Positions 14,722 to 23,694 of a DNA stretch of 36,168 nt are shown in pieces; within the stretch, counting starts at the first letter, position 1; every line of letters starts with the position of its first letter. The position numbers were made by a program, and so were the translations under genes. Source of the stretch: Microlunatus antarcticus (GTDB lineage Bacteria; Actinomycetota; Actinomycetes; Propionibacteriales; Propionibacteriaceae); assembly GCF_014193425.1 (NCBI RefSeq), contig NZ_JACHZG010000006.1:1-36168 (forward strand), read 5' to 3'. Below the pieces are notes generated by a model. It did not search any database, was not told the origin of the DNA, and saw only the letters and a list, made by a program, of their open reading frames with translations.

Positions 14722-17279
14722 GGCGCCCCCGCTTCGACCCGGTCAAGGCCCGGCAACGGGCGCGCCAGCGCCTGCGCGAACGGATCCTGGTGGTCTCCCG
14801 CTCGCACAACCCGTACGTGGCGGGCAGCTTTCGGCAGGCCCGGCTCGCCGCCCGCGCCGTCGGGTCACGGGTCACGGGCCGCCAGCTCGGCTGGGTCGCG
14901 CACCTGCGCACCGCGGTCTGGACCGGCCCGGCCACCTTCGAGATCGGCGGTTGGGCGTACGAGCGCGGCTACGGCCACCCCGACGGACCGCCGGAGACGC
15001 ACGTCTGGCTGGAGCGGGGCCCACGCCGCATCGACGCCGTCGTCACGCACGGCTACGACCCCGAGGTCAACGCCGCGGCGCCCACGGGCAGCGAGCACGA
15101 CTACGGCAACACCGCCTTCACCGCCTCCTTCGACCTGACCCCGCTGCTCCTCGCGCCCGCGGGCGACGACGAGCCGTGGGTCGCGCACGTGCGCGTCGTC
15201 GGGTCGGGGCGCGACCGCACCGGGACGTTCGTCAGCCGCTACCGGCTCGGTTCCGTGCGCCACCTCGTCGCCTCGACCCAGCCCGACGGGGACCAGCTGC
15301 TCGCGCGCTGGGCCGGCAGCGCGCGGGGGCTGACGCTGCGCCGCCGCCACCCCGCCGCCCTGGCCACGTCGGTCACGCTCGACGGCCGTGACGTCTCCCT
15401 CCTCGTCGCCACCGACGGGCGCGAGCTCGCCGGGGGATCGCTGGAGACCGACGGCGAGAGCACCCCGCTCACCTGCACGCCGCAGGGACGGGACGACGCC
15501 GGTCGGCCGCTGTTCCGGCTGTCCGGGACGGTGCCGAGCACCGCGCCGGTCGTGACGGACCGCGAGTCCCCGCTGTCGGTCGAGCGCGACGTCCACGTGC
15601 GGACCGCCGACGGCACCGACCTCGCGGTCGCGACCGACCTGGACGACACCCCGCCCGCGCTCGTGGAGGGCTCCTCGCTGCTCCTGGCGACCGGCGGGGA
15701 CGGGCTGCTGTCGCTGGTCGACGCCCCCGGGCGGGTCCTCGTGGACGCGGTCACCGTGAGCGAGCGGCCGCCCGGCCTCCGGCTGCAGGGGCGCTACGTG
15801 CTCGGCGAGCTCGCCGCCGCGGAGGAGGCCCCGACGCTGGTCTTCTCCGGGGCCCGCCAGCTGCTGCCCGTCGAGACGACCTTCACCCCGACCAGCCCCG
15901 GGCAGGGGACCTGGGAGGGGTGGGCGCCCCTGCTGGCCTCGGTCTGGGACCGGCAGCCGCTCCCGCCGCGCACCGGGGGCTACGTGCTGCGCGCCCGTAC
16001 GCCGAGCGGCACGATCCTGCCCGTCTCCGCGGTCCCGGCCATCACCCGCCGGACGCCGGAGATCCACCACCTCGAGGGCTTCCGGCTCCGGCTGCAGGCC
16101 GGCGGCGGACGGTCGATGCGCTTCAACGTCGCGGCCGCCCGGCGCGACGACGAGGTCGGGTCGTTCCAGCAGCGGCGCCTCGAGCGCCTCTACCGGCGCC
16201 ACACCTGGAGCCCGCGCAACGCGATCTACCTCGAGAGCTTCTACGGCCGCGGCGCCACCTGCAACCCGTACGCGATCGACCGCGAGATCGCGGCGCGCTA
16301 CCCGCAGCTGACCCGCTTCTGGGGCGTGACCGACGCGTCCATCCCCGTCCCGCTGGGCGCCATCACGGTCGTCCGCGGGACGCGGGAGTGGTGGCACGCC
16401 CGCGCCACGTCGCGCTACGTCGTGGCCAACGACTGGCTGCGCCGCACCTTCACCCCGCAGCCGTTCCAGGTCGTCCTGCAGACGTGGCACGGCTCGATGC
16501 TCAAGCGGATCGGGCTGGATCGCTCCGGCCAGCCGAAGTCCAAGATCGACACGATCCGCCTCGAGCAGTCGAAGTGGGACGTCCTGCTGTCGCAGAACCA
16601 CCACAGCAGCGTGATCCTGGAGTCGGCGTACGACTGGCACCGCACCCTCTTCGAGGAGGGCTACCCGCGCAACGACCCGCTCACGCCCGGCAGCCCGTAC
16701 GCGGGCGACGGCGCGGCGATCCGCGAGCGGCTCGGCATCCGGCCCGACCAGAAGGCCGTCCTCTACGCGCCGACGTGGCGGGAGAACCAGACGTCGATGG
16801 TGACGTTCCTGGACCTGGAACGGCTCAGCGCCGACCTCGGCGACGGCTACGTCATCCTGCTGCGCGGGCACTCCCGCACGGTCAAGTTCGGCGCGAGCCT
16901 GCACGAGATCCCCGGCGTGATCGACGTGACGACCTACCCCGAGGTCACCGACCTCTTCCTGGCCGCCGACGCGATGATCACCGACTACTCGTCGGTGATG
17001 TTCGACTACTCGGTCACCCGCCGGCCGATGATCTTCTACGTCCCGGACATGGACGACTACCGCGACTCGCTGCGCGGGGTCTACTTCGACCTCTCCGAGG
17101 TCGCCCCCGGCCCCGTGCTCTTCACCCAGGACGACGTCACCACCGCCGTCCGCGAGCTCGACCAGGCCGGCGAGCGCTACGCGACCTTGTACGACGCCTG
17201 GGTCGAGCGGTTCAACCACCACGACGACGGACGTTCCGCCGAGCGCGTCGTGAAGCGCCTCCTCGCGATCCGCAAGTAG
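14718..17279 (+). CDS. CDP-glycerol glycerophosphotransferase family protein (TagF/TagB-like)
   Basis: This 853-residue protein is likely at the inner face of the membrane. Its C-terminal third (about 490-850) is a Glyphos_transf domain: [16 protein letters not shown] near 587, [10 protein letters not shown], and [14 protein letters not shown] followed by [20 protein letters not shown]. Family members transfer polyol phosphate from a CDP-linked donor to build teichoic-acid chains. The first 480 residues have no recognised enzyme motif and look like repeated beta-sandwich material (for example [11 protein letters not shown]), unusual for TagF. The GTG start overlaps the stop of the upstream fusion gene (GTGA), so the two are translationally coupled. 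Confidence 0.85.
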   Translation: MRRPRFDPVKARQRARQRLRERILVVSRSHNPYVAGSFRQARLAARAVGSRVTGRQLGWVAHLRTAVWTGPATFEIGGWAYERGYGHPDGPPETHVWLERGPRRIDAVVTHGYDPEVNAAAPTGSEHDYGNTAFTASFDLTPLLLAPAGDDEPWVAHVRVVGSGRDRTGTFVSRYRLGSVRHLVASTQPDGDQLLARWAGSARGLTLRRRHPAALATSVTLDGRDVSLLVATDGRELAGGSLETDGESTPLTCTPQGRDDAGRPLFRLSGTVPSTAPVVTDRESPLSVERDVHVRTADGTDLAVATDLDDTPPALVEGSSLLLATGGDGLLSLVDAPGRVLVDAVTVSERPPGLRLQGRYVLGELAAAEEAPTLVFSGARQLLPVETTFTPTSPGQGTWEGWAPLLASVWDRQPLPPRTGGYVLRARTPSGTILPVSAVPAITRRTPEIHHLEGFRLRLQAGGGRSMRFNVAAARRDDEVGSFQQRRLERLYRRHTWSPRNAIYLESFYGRGATCNPYAIDREIAARYPQLTRFWGVTDASIPVPLGAITVVRGTREWWHARATSRYVVANDWLRRTFTPQPFQVVLQTWHGSMLKRIGLDRSGQPKSKIDTIRLEQSKWDVLLSQNHHSSVILESAYDWHRTLFEEGYPRNDPLTPGSPYAGDGAAIRERLGIRPDQKAVLYAPTWRENQTSMVTFLDLERLSADLGDGYVILLRGHSRTVKFGASLHEIPGVIDVTTYPEVTDLFLAADAMITDYSSVMFDYSVTRRPMIFYVPDMDDYRDSLRGVYFDLSEVAPGPVLFTQDDVTTAVRELDQAGERYATLYDAWVERFNHHDDGRSAERVVKRLLAIRK

Positions 17280-17531
17280 GAACGCTTCCCTGAGCTCGCA
17301 CCAGGGCCGGAACGCTCCCTGAGCTTGTCGAGGGGCCCGCAGGCGTTGGCGCCGGGGTGTCGCTCCTCCAAGGTCGTTGAAGGGCGCCCGGGGGAACGCT
17401 CCCTGAGCTTGTCGAAGGGCCCCGAAGGGGTTGGCGTTCGTCTGTCCACACGACCGCTCGACACAGCTTCGTCGTCCACAGGCATCCGTGGTGCGGCGGC
17501 CGACGGGCCGAAGCAGCACCACACTCACGCC
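17280..17531. repeat. Left repeat block of the GIY-YIG locus
   Basis: This block holds four same-orientation units of the GCTCCCTGAGCTTGTCGAAG type: a degenerate one right after the transferase stop (17280-17307), a good one (17309-17352), a degenerate one (17360-17385) and the best one (17390-17437). The last is the left arm of a near-perfect 48-bp inverted repeat. The remaining 17438-17531 holds the promoter region of the nuclease gene, without a clear ribosome-binding site. Confidence 0.8.
17390..17437 (+). repeat. Left arm of 48-bp inverted repeat
   Basis: It matches the reverse complement of 17860-17907 at 47 of 48 positions (the single difference is GAAGGGG against GCAGGGG). Weaker similarity continues outward for about 30 more bases. 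Confidence 0.9.
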
Positions 17532-17840
17532 ATGGCCCACGTGTACCTCCTGCGCTGCTCCGACGGCTCCTTCTACGTGGGCAGCGCACGCGATCTCGAT
17601 CAGCGGGTGATGCAGCATGCTTCCGGGGTCGTGAAGGGCTACACCTCGACAAGGCGTCCCGTCGAGCTCGTCTGGGCTCTCGAGACCGAGCGGGTGGACG
17701 ATGCGGCCGAGCTCGAGCGGCAAATCAAGGGGTGGCGCCGCTCGAAGCGGCTGGCCCTGATCGAGGGACGCCTGGACGACCTCCCCGCGCTCGCGCGTGC
17801 TGGCTCCCACGCGGCCCCGCGCCTCAACGAGACGCGATAG
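17532..17840 (+). CDS. Small GIY-YIG family nuclease
   Basis: This 102-residue stand-alone GIY-YIG domain is the size of the YhbQ/UPF0213 type. Visible motifs are HVYLLRCSDGSFYVGSA (GIY and YIG segments as VYL and YVG), the catalytic Arg region DLDQRVMQH, the Y-T-S-T-R-R-P-V-E-L-V segment, and the catalytic Glu helix AAELERQIKGWRRSKRLALI. All expected catalytic residues (Tyr, Tyr, Arg, Glu) are present. Such proteins cleave DNA, but their biological role is mostly unknown. No ribosome-binding site is visible; a weak CACACT hexamer ends six bases before the ATG, so a leaderless transcript is possible. It is enclosed by inverted REP-like repeats, which suggests action on them. Confidence 0.9.
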   Translation: MAHVYLLRCSDGSFYVGSARDLDQRVMQHASGVVKGYTSTRRPVELVWALETERVDDAAELERQIKGWRRSKRLALIEGRLDDLPALARAGSHAAPRLNETR

Positions 17841-17859
17841 GTGCGCGTTGGTTGCCATC

Positions 17860-17907
17860 ACGCCAACCCCTGCGGGGCCCTTCGACAAGCTCAGGGAGCG
17901 TTCCCCC
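17860..17907 (-). repeat. Right arm of 48-bp inverted repeat
   Basis: The inverted partner of 17390-17437. Another inverted unit (CGCCCTTCGACAAGCTCAGG) follows at 17910-17938, and the tail 17927-17957 resembles the sequence at 2768-2797. Confidence 0.9.
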
Positions 17908-17957
17908 AAGCGCCCTTCGACAAGCTCAGGGAGCGTCCGAGCGGGGCGAGGACAGAG

Positions 17958-19619
17958 TTAAGGCAGCGTCACCGTCGCGCGCTGGAGGTTGTGGTCGGAG
18001 GCCTGCTTGCCGACGTAGGCGTGGGCGGCGTTCAGGCGGGCGACGTTCTCCCACTCGAGGACGCGGATCTTCTTCGAGGTGAAGATGTAGTCGATGTAGG
18101 TGCCGTTGGGGCGGCGGCCGAAGTAGTTCGGGCTCGGCTGGGGCATGAAGTCGTTGAAGCTGCTCAGCGGGGTGTTGATCCGCCGCTCGACCGTCGCGCC
18201 CGGGGTGTCCGTGGTCGAGCCGGACGGGTTGCCGAGCGGGTCGACGTAGCCGTACTTCCCCACGACGACCCGGTAGACCGGGTTGTCCTTGACCCCCGAG
18301 GGGTTCACGGAGTTCTTGTGGGCGTTCATGTCCCCCGTGATGAAGGTCGGCAGCTTCTTCGGGTTGCGCTTGGCGACCTCCTTGGCCAGGGTCGTGGCCT
18401 CGCTGACGTGCAGGTTCCAGTCCTTGTCGGGCTCCAGGTGGGCGGTGGCGAAGAAGAACTTCTTGCCCGTGCTGCGCTGGGTGAAGATCGCCCAGGCCAT
18501 GTAGCGGTCGTCCTCGGGGCTGGGCAGCAGCTTCGAGCCCTGGCTGACCAGGGTGACTGCGCCGGAGTCGTACAGGATCTTCGTGCCCTTGGACGCGCCC
18601 TGGTCCTTGTAGGCGCACTTCGTCGGCGTCTTGGCCTTCACGCAGTTGTTCCGGTTCTTGTTCGCGAGCCGCCAGTCACCGCCGAGCCGGTTGCGCAGGT
18701 CCTCGAACTGGCTGAGGTCCTGGCCCTTGCCACCCTCGGCCTTCGGCAGCCACGCCTGGCTGGCCTCCTGCACCCCGAGGACGTCGAGCTTCTGCGACCT
18801 GATGTCGCGGACCACGTCGGCCCGGCGGTCCCACCACGAGCGCTCGTTGGGGTGGTCGCCCTCGCAGTTGAAGCACTTGATGTTGAAGCTGCCGACCCGC
18901 AGCTGGGCCGAGGTGGGCGCCGGCTTGGGCGTCGAGCCCGCCGCGGCGGCCGTGGTGACCTTGACCGCCCCCGAGTACGGGCTCCAGTTCTCGCCCTCGC
19001 TGCTGATCACCCGCACCTTGAACCAGTACGCGGTCTTGGGGGCGAGCCCGCTGATCGTGCCCGAGGTCGCCTTGAAGCGCTTGTACGAGGCCCCGGACAT
19101 CGCGGCGTTGTCGGCCCACTGGACCCGGTAGGTCAGGCCGGAGCCACGGCTCCCCCACCGCAGCGCCACGCTGGTCGAGCCCGCGCTGCTCCGGGCGAGC
19201 CCGGCGGGAGCGCTGTACCCCTTCTGCGTCGTCGCCTTGACGGCCGTCGAGTACGGGCTGAGGTTGTCCCCGTCCGCGGTGATGACGCGGACCTTCACGT
19301 AGTACGCCTGGCCCGGCTTCAGCCCGGTCAGGCCCAGCTTGTTCGCCGTGACCCGCTTGTACGCGGCACCGCTCATCGAGCTCTTCGTCGAGTAGGCGAC
19401 GCGGTAGCGGGGGGCGCCGGCCACGGCCTTCCACGAGACGTCGAGCGTCGAGAGACCGCCGACGGCGACCTTCAGGCCCGAGGGCGTCGCGGTCGCCGCC
19501 TGAGCGGGCAGGGCCGTCGCGGTGACGGCCCCCAGGGCGAGCACGGACGACACCGCCCACGCGACGAGACGGCGTCTGCTCGACCTGCTGACGTGCGGAA
19601 GTGGGCGGAATCGGACCAT
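17958..19619 (-). CDS. Exported FN3-endonuclease/exonuclease/phosphatase protein
   Basis: This 553-residue exported protein has a signal peptide (LVAWAVSSVLALGAVTATAL, cleavage after AQA). Two fibronectin type III domains follow (about 45-135 and 140-230, each with a YRV.Y/W and A-Y-Y/W-x-K-V-R-V-I pattern), then an EEP domain (about 245-553). EEP motifs are VGSFNIKCFN, DVLGVQEAS, FFATAHLEPD, TFITGDMNAH, YIDYIFTS and SDHNLQRATV, so the catalytic Glu, Asp, Asn and His are intact. Family members cleave nucleic acids, phospholipid heads or other phosphodiesters. The ATG at 19617-19619 has GAGGAG eight bases upstream. Its TAA stop abuts the repeat block of the GIY-YIG locus. Confidence 0.88.
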   Translation of the reverse strand: MVRFRPLPHVSRSSRRRLVAWAVSSVLALGAVTATALPAQAATATPSGLKVAVGGLSTLDVSWKAVAGAPRYRVAYSTKSSMSGAAYKRVTANKLGLTGLKPGQAYYVKVRVITADGDNLSPYSTAVKATTQKGYSAPAGLARSSAGSTSVALRWGSRGSGLTYRVQWADNAAMSGASYKRFKATSGTISGLAPKTAYWFKVRVISSEGENWSPYSGAVKVTTAAAAGSTPKPAPTSAQLRVGSFNIKCFNCEGDHPNERSWWDRRADVVRDIRSQKLDVLGVQEASQAWLPKAEGGKGQDLSQFEDLRNRLGGDWRLANKNRNNCVKAKTPTKCAYKDQGASKGTKILYDSGAVTLVSQGSKLLPSPEDDRYMAWAIFTQRSTGKKFFFATAHLEPDKDWNLHVSEATTLAKEVAKRNPKKLPTFITGDMNAHKNSVNPSGVKDNPVYRVVVGKYGYVDPLGNPSGSTTDTPGATVERRINTPLSSFNDFMPQPSPNYFGRRPNGTYIDYIFTSKKIRVLEWENVARLNAAHAYVGKQASDHNLQRATVTLP

Positions 19620-19882
19620 GCTTCGGGCTCCTCGAATTCGTGCTGCGTATCCGTCAAGCCCCCCGGTGCCGGAAACCTTAACCAATTGCTCAGAGTTAAA
19701 CCACCCCTGATGTCAATGACCGACACACTTCCCACGCATTCTTTTTCTTCGACTTCTGGCACTAATTCAAGTCCTTGCCGTCAGACCCCGGACGAGGGCG
19801 CGCGTCGTTCGTGACCCCCCGGCGGCCTCGGCGTTGCTAGAATCCGCAGCGGCTGGATGGTCGAGGAGTGGAGTTGGGAACT
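19620..19882. promoter_or_regulatory. AT-rich divergent promoter region
   Basis: The part next to the nuclease gene (about 19650-19770) is much richer in A/T than the rest of the window. On the minus strand it has TTGACA, a TTAAC-N12-GTTAA inverted repeat, and TGTC-N7-GACA just upstream. On the plus strand TAGAAT (19838-19843) is a good -10 for the FN3 gene. This looks like a regulated, shared control region for the two exported FN3 proteins. Confidence 0.5.
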
Positions 19883-21700
19883 GTGACGAGCGTCGACGGA
19901 AGCACCACGAAGCGGGTGCGGACGAGCCTCGGTGCGCTGGTCGTGATCGCCCTCGTCGGGACCGGTCTGACGACCAGCACCGCGACGGCCGACGTGACGA
20001 AGCCGAAGGTCGCCGCCGACACGAAGTCCGGCACCGCGCTCAAGGTCGACTGGACCGACGTCAAGGGCGCCGCGTCCTACCGCGTCCAGTACTCGGCCAC
20101 CAAGAGCTTCGACGACGCCAAGACGCTGCCGGCCAAGGGCGACCCCGCGATCACCACGAGCGAGACGACGGTCACCGGTCTGACGACCGACAAGACCTAC
20201 TTCGTCCGCGTCGCCGACGTCTCCGACAGCGGCAAGGTCGGCACCTACAGCGCGGCGACCGAGGCCAAGGCGGCGTTCAAGTTCGAGGCCCCCGGCGACA
20301 TCTTCCGCACCAAGGTCGACCGCGACAGCATGACCGCGTCGTGGAAGGGCGTCAGCGGCGCGCCCGGCTACACGGTCCGGGTGTACTCGAAGGGCAACCC
20401 GACCAAGTTCTTCACGACGACGGGGACCTCGGTCAACCTGACCGGCCTCAAGTCGTCGACGAACTACTTCATCCGCGTGTACGTGGTGCAGCCGGCCGCG
20501 GGCTCGACCGACGAGGTCCGGCTCAGCGACGACTCGCCCGAGATCCAGCAGTCCACGACCAGCTACAAGCTGGCGACGCCGGACGGCCTGAAGATGACGA
20601 GCCAGAGCCCGACCTCCGTCGGGCTGTCCTGGACCGGGGTCTCCGGGGCTCCGGACGGTGCGGCCTACAAGCTCTCGTACGCCTACAACTACGCGCAGGA
20701 CGATCACCAGAAGACGTCCCCCGCGTTCAAGGGCACCTCGGCGAAGCTGACGGGCCTCCGGAACGACACCACCTACTTCGGGATCCTCTACCTGGTCGAC
20801 AAGGACGGGAAGCGCCTCAGCGCGTCGAGCGGGATCGTCACCATCAAGTCGACCGTCCCCCGCGGGACGATCAGCGGCAAGGTCGACGGCGTGACCGGGA
20901 GCGACCTGACGGCCGCCGCGTACACGACCTCGGGCTACGTCGCGGAGGCGGTCACCGTCGGGTCGGACAACAAGTACTCGCTGAACGTGCGGCCGGGCAA
21001 CTACAAGGTCCAGCTCATGTACACCGGCGGCGACAACAAGGCCTCGGCCTGGGCGCGGTCGGGCAGCGACGGCGGCTGGACCTTCGGCGCGGCCTCCACG
21101 ATCGTGGTCGACGCCGGCAAGACCACCGACGCCCCCGACGTGGACATCAAGAACGGCAAGGTCGTCTCGGGCAAGGTCGTGGACAAGAACGGCGACGCGA
21201 TCCGCGACGTCGACCTGACCGCGATCGCCGCTCGCGGCGACGAGCGCGACGTCATCTCCCTGACCCGCAGCGGCTCGGACGGGTCGTTCTCGCTCGAGGG
21301 CCTCGGCAGCGGCGACTACTGGATCCGCGCCAGCTACTCCGGCGACGGCTTCAAGATCGAGAGCGTCAGCCTCGACGTCAGCAAGGACCTGGGCGTCAAG
21401 GTCACCCTCGACACCCTGCCCTTCCGCTCGAAGTACGGCGCCTCGATGCACGGCACCCGCAAGGTCGGCAAGACGATGAACGTCACCGCGACCCCGTGGC
21501 TCGCCGGGACCTACCCGACGACCAAGGCGACCATGAGCTACCAGTGGAAGCGCAACGGCAGCCCGATCAAGGGCGCAACGAAGCGGACCTACAAGCTCGT
21601 GAGCGCCGACCGGGGCAAGAAGCTCAGCGTCACCGCGACGGCCAAGCGCTACGGCTACACGACCGGCTCCGTCACCTCGACGGCCAAGTCGATCTCGTGA
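19883..21700 (+). CDS. Exported multidomain FN3 protein
   Basis: This 605-residue exported protein has a signal peptide in SLGALVVIALVGTGLTTSTA. Three fibronectin type III domains follow (about 35-125, 130-225 and 230-325, each closing with a TGL-T-Y-F-R-V-like strand). Two carboxypeptidase-regulatory/SpaA-like beta-sandwich repeats come next (about 330-420 and 430-515: ISGKVDGVTG, NVRPGNYKVQL, VSGKVVDKNG). A C-terminal Ig-like module ends the protein (about 520-605: YQWKRNGSPIKGATKRTYKL). No catalytic motif, LPXTG signal or membrane anchor was seen, so it may be a secreted adhesin or scaffold. The GTG start has GGAG nine bases upstream; an in-frame GTG at 19868 is less likely. Confidence 0.8.
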   Translation: MTSVDGSTTKRVRTSLGALVVIALVGTGLTTSTATADVTKPKVAADTKSGTALKVDWTDVKGAASYRVQYSATKSFDDAKTLPAKGDPAITTSETTVTGLTTDKTYFVRVADVSDSGKVGTYSAATEAKAAFKFEAPGDIFRTKVDRDSMTASWKGVSGAPGYTVRVYSKGNPTKFFTTTGTSVNLTGLKSSTNYFIRVYVVQPAAGSTDEVRLSDDSPEIQQSTTSYKLATPDGLKMTSQSPTSVGLSWTGVSGAPDGAAYKLSYAYNYAQDDHQKTSPAFKGTSAKLTGLRNDTTYFGILYLVDKDGKRLSASSGIVTIKSTVPRGTISGKVDGVTGSDLTAAAYTTSGYVAEAVTVGSDNKYSLNVRPGNYKVQLMYTGGDNKASAWARSGSDGGWTFGAASTIVVDAGKTTDAPDVDIKNGKVVSGKVVDKNGDAIRDVDLTAIAARGDERDVISLTRSGSDGSFSLEGLGSGDYWIRASYSGDGFKIESVSLDVSKDLGVKVTLDTLPFRSKYGASMHGTRKVGKTMNVTATPWLAGTYPTTKATMSYQWKRNGSPIKGATKRTYKLVSADRGKKLSVTATAKRYGYTTGSVTSTAKSIS

Positions 21701-21732
21701 GCTGACGGGCCACCAGCCCGAGCAGGACCACC

Positions 21733-21762
21733 GTCCCCGGTTCCCCGTGAGGAGCCGGGGAC
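21733..21762. terminator. Bidirectional hairpin terminator
   Basis: GTCCCCGG at 21733-21740 pairs with CCGGGGAC at 21755-21762, with extra pairing inside. It lies between converging genes that end at 21700 and 21771. Confidence 0.8.
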
Positions 21763-21770
21763 GTCTGCGT

Positions 21771-23654
21771 TCAGCGCTTGCGCAGGCTCACGTTGCCGTG
21801 GGCGGTGGAGTAGAGCTGGCCGCTGCCGAGCTCGACGCCGGTCGGGCCGTTGAGGCGCAGGCGTCGTACGGAGGAGCCGGCGGTCACCTCGAGGTAGACG
21901 TCGGCGAGGCGTCCCCCGACCGTGACCGCGAGCGGGTCCAGGGTGCCGGTCACCCGGAGCGTCGCCCCGTCCGGGCCCGCGGTCGCGTCGACGGTCAGCG
22001 GACGGCGCCAGGGCCGTCCGGTCTCGCGCCCGACCAGCAGCCACGCGGCCGTCGGCGCGGGGGGCGGGGCGGGGTCGGTCCAGGCCTCGGCGTCCCAGGT
22101 GACCACGGCCTCGCCCTCGAGCGAGAACCTCCCGTCCGCCGTCCCGACCGTGAACGACGGCACCCGCAGCGAGGTGAGGCTGAGCCGGCGGGCCCGAGCC
22201 GCGACCGCGGCCTGCTGCACGCCCACCCAGCGGCGGAACACCTCGGCGTCGCTGAAGGCCGAGAGGCGTTCCCGGGCGTTCGCCCGCAGCTCGCGGACGC
22301 GCTTGGTCGGGAGCGAGAGGAACCGCTCGATGGTGTCGGCCAGGGCCGAGACGTCGCCGCCCGGCACGAGGAACCCGGTCTCGCCGTCGACCAGCAGCTC
22401 CGCGGGGCCGTAGCGGATGTCGTACGCGATCGGGACGCACCCGGCGGCCATGCTCTCGAGCAGCACGAGCGACTGGCCCTCGGTGGTCGAGGTCACCAGC
22501 GAGAACGAGGCGTCCGCGAAGTGGCGGGCCGCGCCCGGGGCGTACCCGTGCAGGACGACCTGGCCGGCGCTCCCGGTCTCGGCGACGGTCGCCTCGATCG
22601 AGGCGAGGCTGCCCGCGTCCTTGCCGTAGACGTCGAGCCCGAAGTCGGCGGCCCGGCCCCCGCGTCCCTGCACCAGCGCGACCGCCCGGACCGCGTGCTC
22701 GATCCGCTTGAGCGGCTTGAGGGTGGCGACCACGACGCCACGTTCCGGGCGGTCGGGGGCGGACCGGAGCCGGGAGAGCAGCGACCGCGGCGGGGCGGGC
22801 GGCTCGGGCACGACGGGTGGACCGGCGTTCGGGACGGCGTGGAGGTTGGGCGCGGCGCCGAAACGTTCCGCGACGTCGCGGCGCTGCAGGTCGGTCAGGA
22901 ACACCACCGCGTCGAAGCGGTCGAGGTGCGGCATGATCCGCCGGTGCGCGACGTAGAGGTCGCCGAGGTACGGGTTGGACGCGTCGGCGAGGTGCGACTC
23001 GTGGAACACGTGGATCGTCGTCGCCCGCGGGTTGAGGTAGCGCGACAGGAACCGTGCGGTGCTCTTCGACTCGTTGACGATCACCGCGGGACCGTCGCCG
23101 ACCAGGTGGTCGAGCCAGAGGTAGTAGACGTCCCAGGTGCTCCCGGCCAGCACGGTCGGTGCGCCGGTCGCGTCGAAGAACTGCTGGTAGCGCTTCTTCT
23201 CCCCGTCCACCTCGACCGGGAAGTCGCGGGCCAGCAGGCTGCCGTCGGCCCGGAACATCTGCGAGTGGACCAGCTCCCGGTGCTCGTCGTACGTCCGCAG
23301 GCACCAGCGGCTGCCCTCCTCCTCGACCGTCGGTGCGCCCGTGTCGTCGGCCGGGGCCGTGGGCGGCAGCGCGGCCAGCCGGTCGTGCAGCACCCCTTCG
23401 GCCTCCCAGGCGCGCAGGTCGCTGAACAGGGTCCGTACGGTCACGCCCTCGGGCAGGGTCCCGCGCCGGGTCAGCCGCTCGGTGATCTCGGCGCTGTCCT
23501 GCAGCGCGCTGAAGGTCAGGAGATCGACGGGGCGGCCGCTGCGCTGGACCTGCTCGCCGACGCGGCGGAGGGTGGCGGTCGTCTGACCGGCGTACTGCTC
23601 GGGGACCCACCAGGTCGTCACGAGCTGTCGGGCGGGCGGGAGCTCCTCGGACAC
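21771..23654 (-). CDS. GT4 glycosyltransferase, TarM/GtfA-like, with C-terminal extension
   Basis: This protein of about 627 residues is the second glycosyltransferase of this design in the cluster. The strand-rich insert is visible as LRTYDEHRELVHSQMF, RADGSLLARDF and RYQQFFDATGAP. The donor-site half has VVATLKPLKRIEHAVRAVAL, DVYGKDAGS, the motif TEGQSLVLLESMAAG (E-x7-E) and YDIRYGPAELLVDG. The last 110 residues or so form a beta-rich domain (FSLEGEAVVTWDAEAW, LRVTGTLDPLAVTV) absent from the other copy. It may decorate a wall teichoic-acid-like polymer or a surface protein. The GTG at 23654 is chosen because a CAGAGT hexamer ends seven bases upstream; GTG 23663 is an alternative. Confidence 0.78.
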   Translation of the reverse strand: MSEELPPARQLVTTWWVPEQYAGQTTATLRRVGEQVQRSGRPVDLLTFSALQDSAEITERLTRRGTLPEGVTVRTLFSDLRAWEAEGVLHDRLAALPPTAPADDTGAPTVEEEGSRWCLRTYDEHRELVHSQMFRADGSLLARDFPVEVDGEKKRYQQFFDATGAPTVLAGSTWDVYYLWLDHLVGDGPAVIVNESKSTARFLSRYLNPRATTIHVFHESHLADASNPYLGDLYVAHRRIMPHLDRFDAVVFLTDLQRRDVAERFGAAPNLHAVPNAGPPVVPEPPAPPRSLLSRLRSAPDRPERGVVVATLKPLKRIEHAVRAVALVQGRGGRAADFGLDVYGKDAGSLASIEATVAETGSAGQVVLHGYAPGAARHFADASFSLVTSTTEGQSLVLLESMAAGCVPIAYDIRYGPAELLVDGETGFLVPGGDVSALADTIERFLSLPTKRVRELRANARERLSAFSDAEVFRRWVGVQQAAVAARARRLSLTSLRVPSFTVGTADGRFSLEGEAVVTWDAEAWTDPAPPPAPTAAWLLVGRETGRPWRRPLTVDATAGPDGATLRVTGTLDPLAVTVGGRLADVYLEVTAGSSVRRLRLNGPTGVELGSGQLYSTAHGNVSLRKR

Positions 23655-23694
23655 GCCCCACACTCTGGCAGACGTCGAGTAGGTTAGCCCGGCT

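Larger units (their letters stand above)
17390..17907 (+). mobile_element. Candidate GIY-YIG element bounded by 48-bp inverted repeats
   Basis: A 518-bp unit: a 48-bp arm, about 94 bases, the GIY-YIG gene, a 19-base gap and the inverted 48-bp arm. No target-site duplication is evident; instead the outer flanks continue as further copies of the same repeat. The whole fills a convergent junction. Whether it moves is unknown; the architecture recalls REP-flanked RAYT genes. Confidence 0.5.

Noticed and set aside
14865-17909. A 1014-codon open frame antisense to the TagF-like gene
   Set aside because: Its length reflects GC content; composition is Arg/Val/Asp shadow-like and the sense strand has a complete Glyphos_transf domain.
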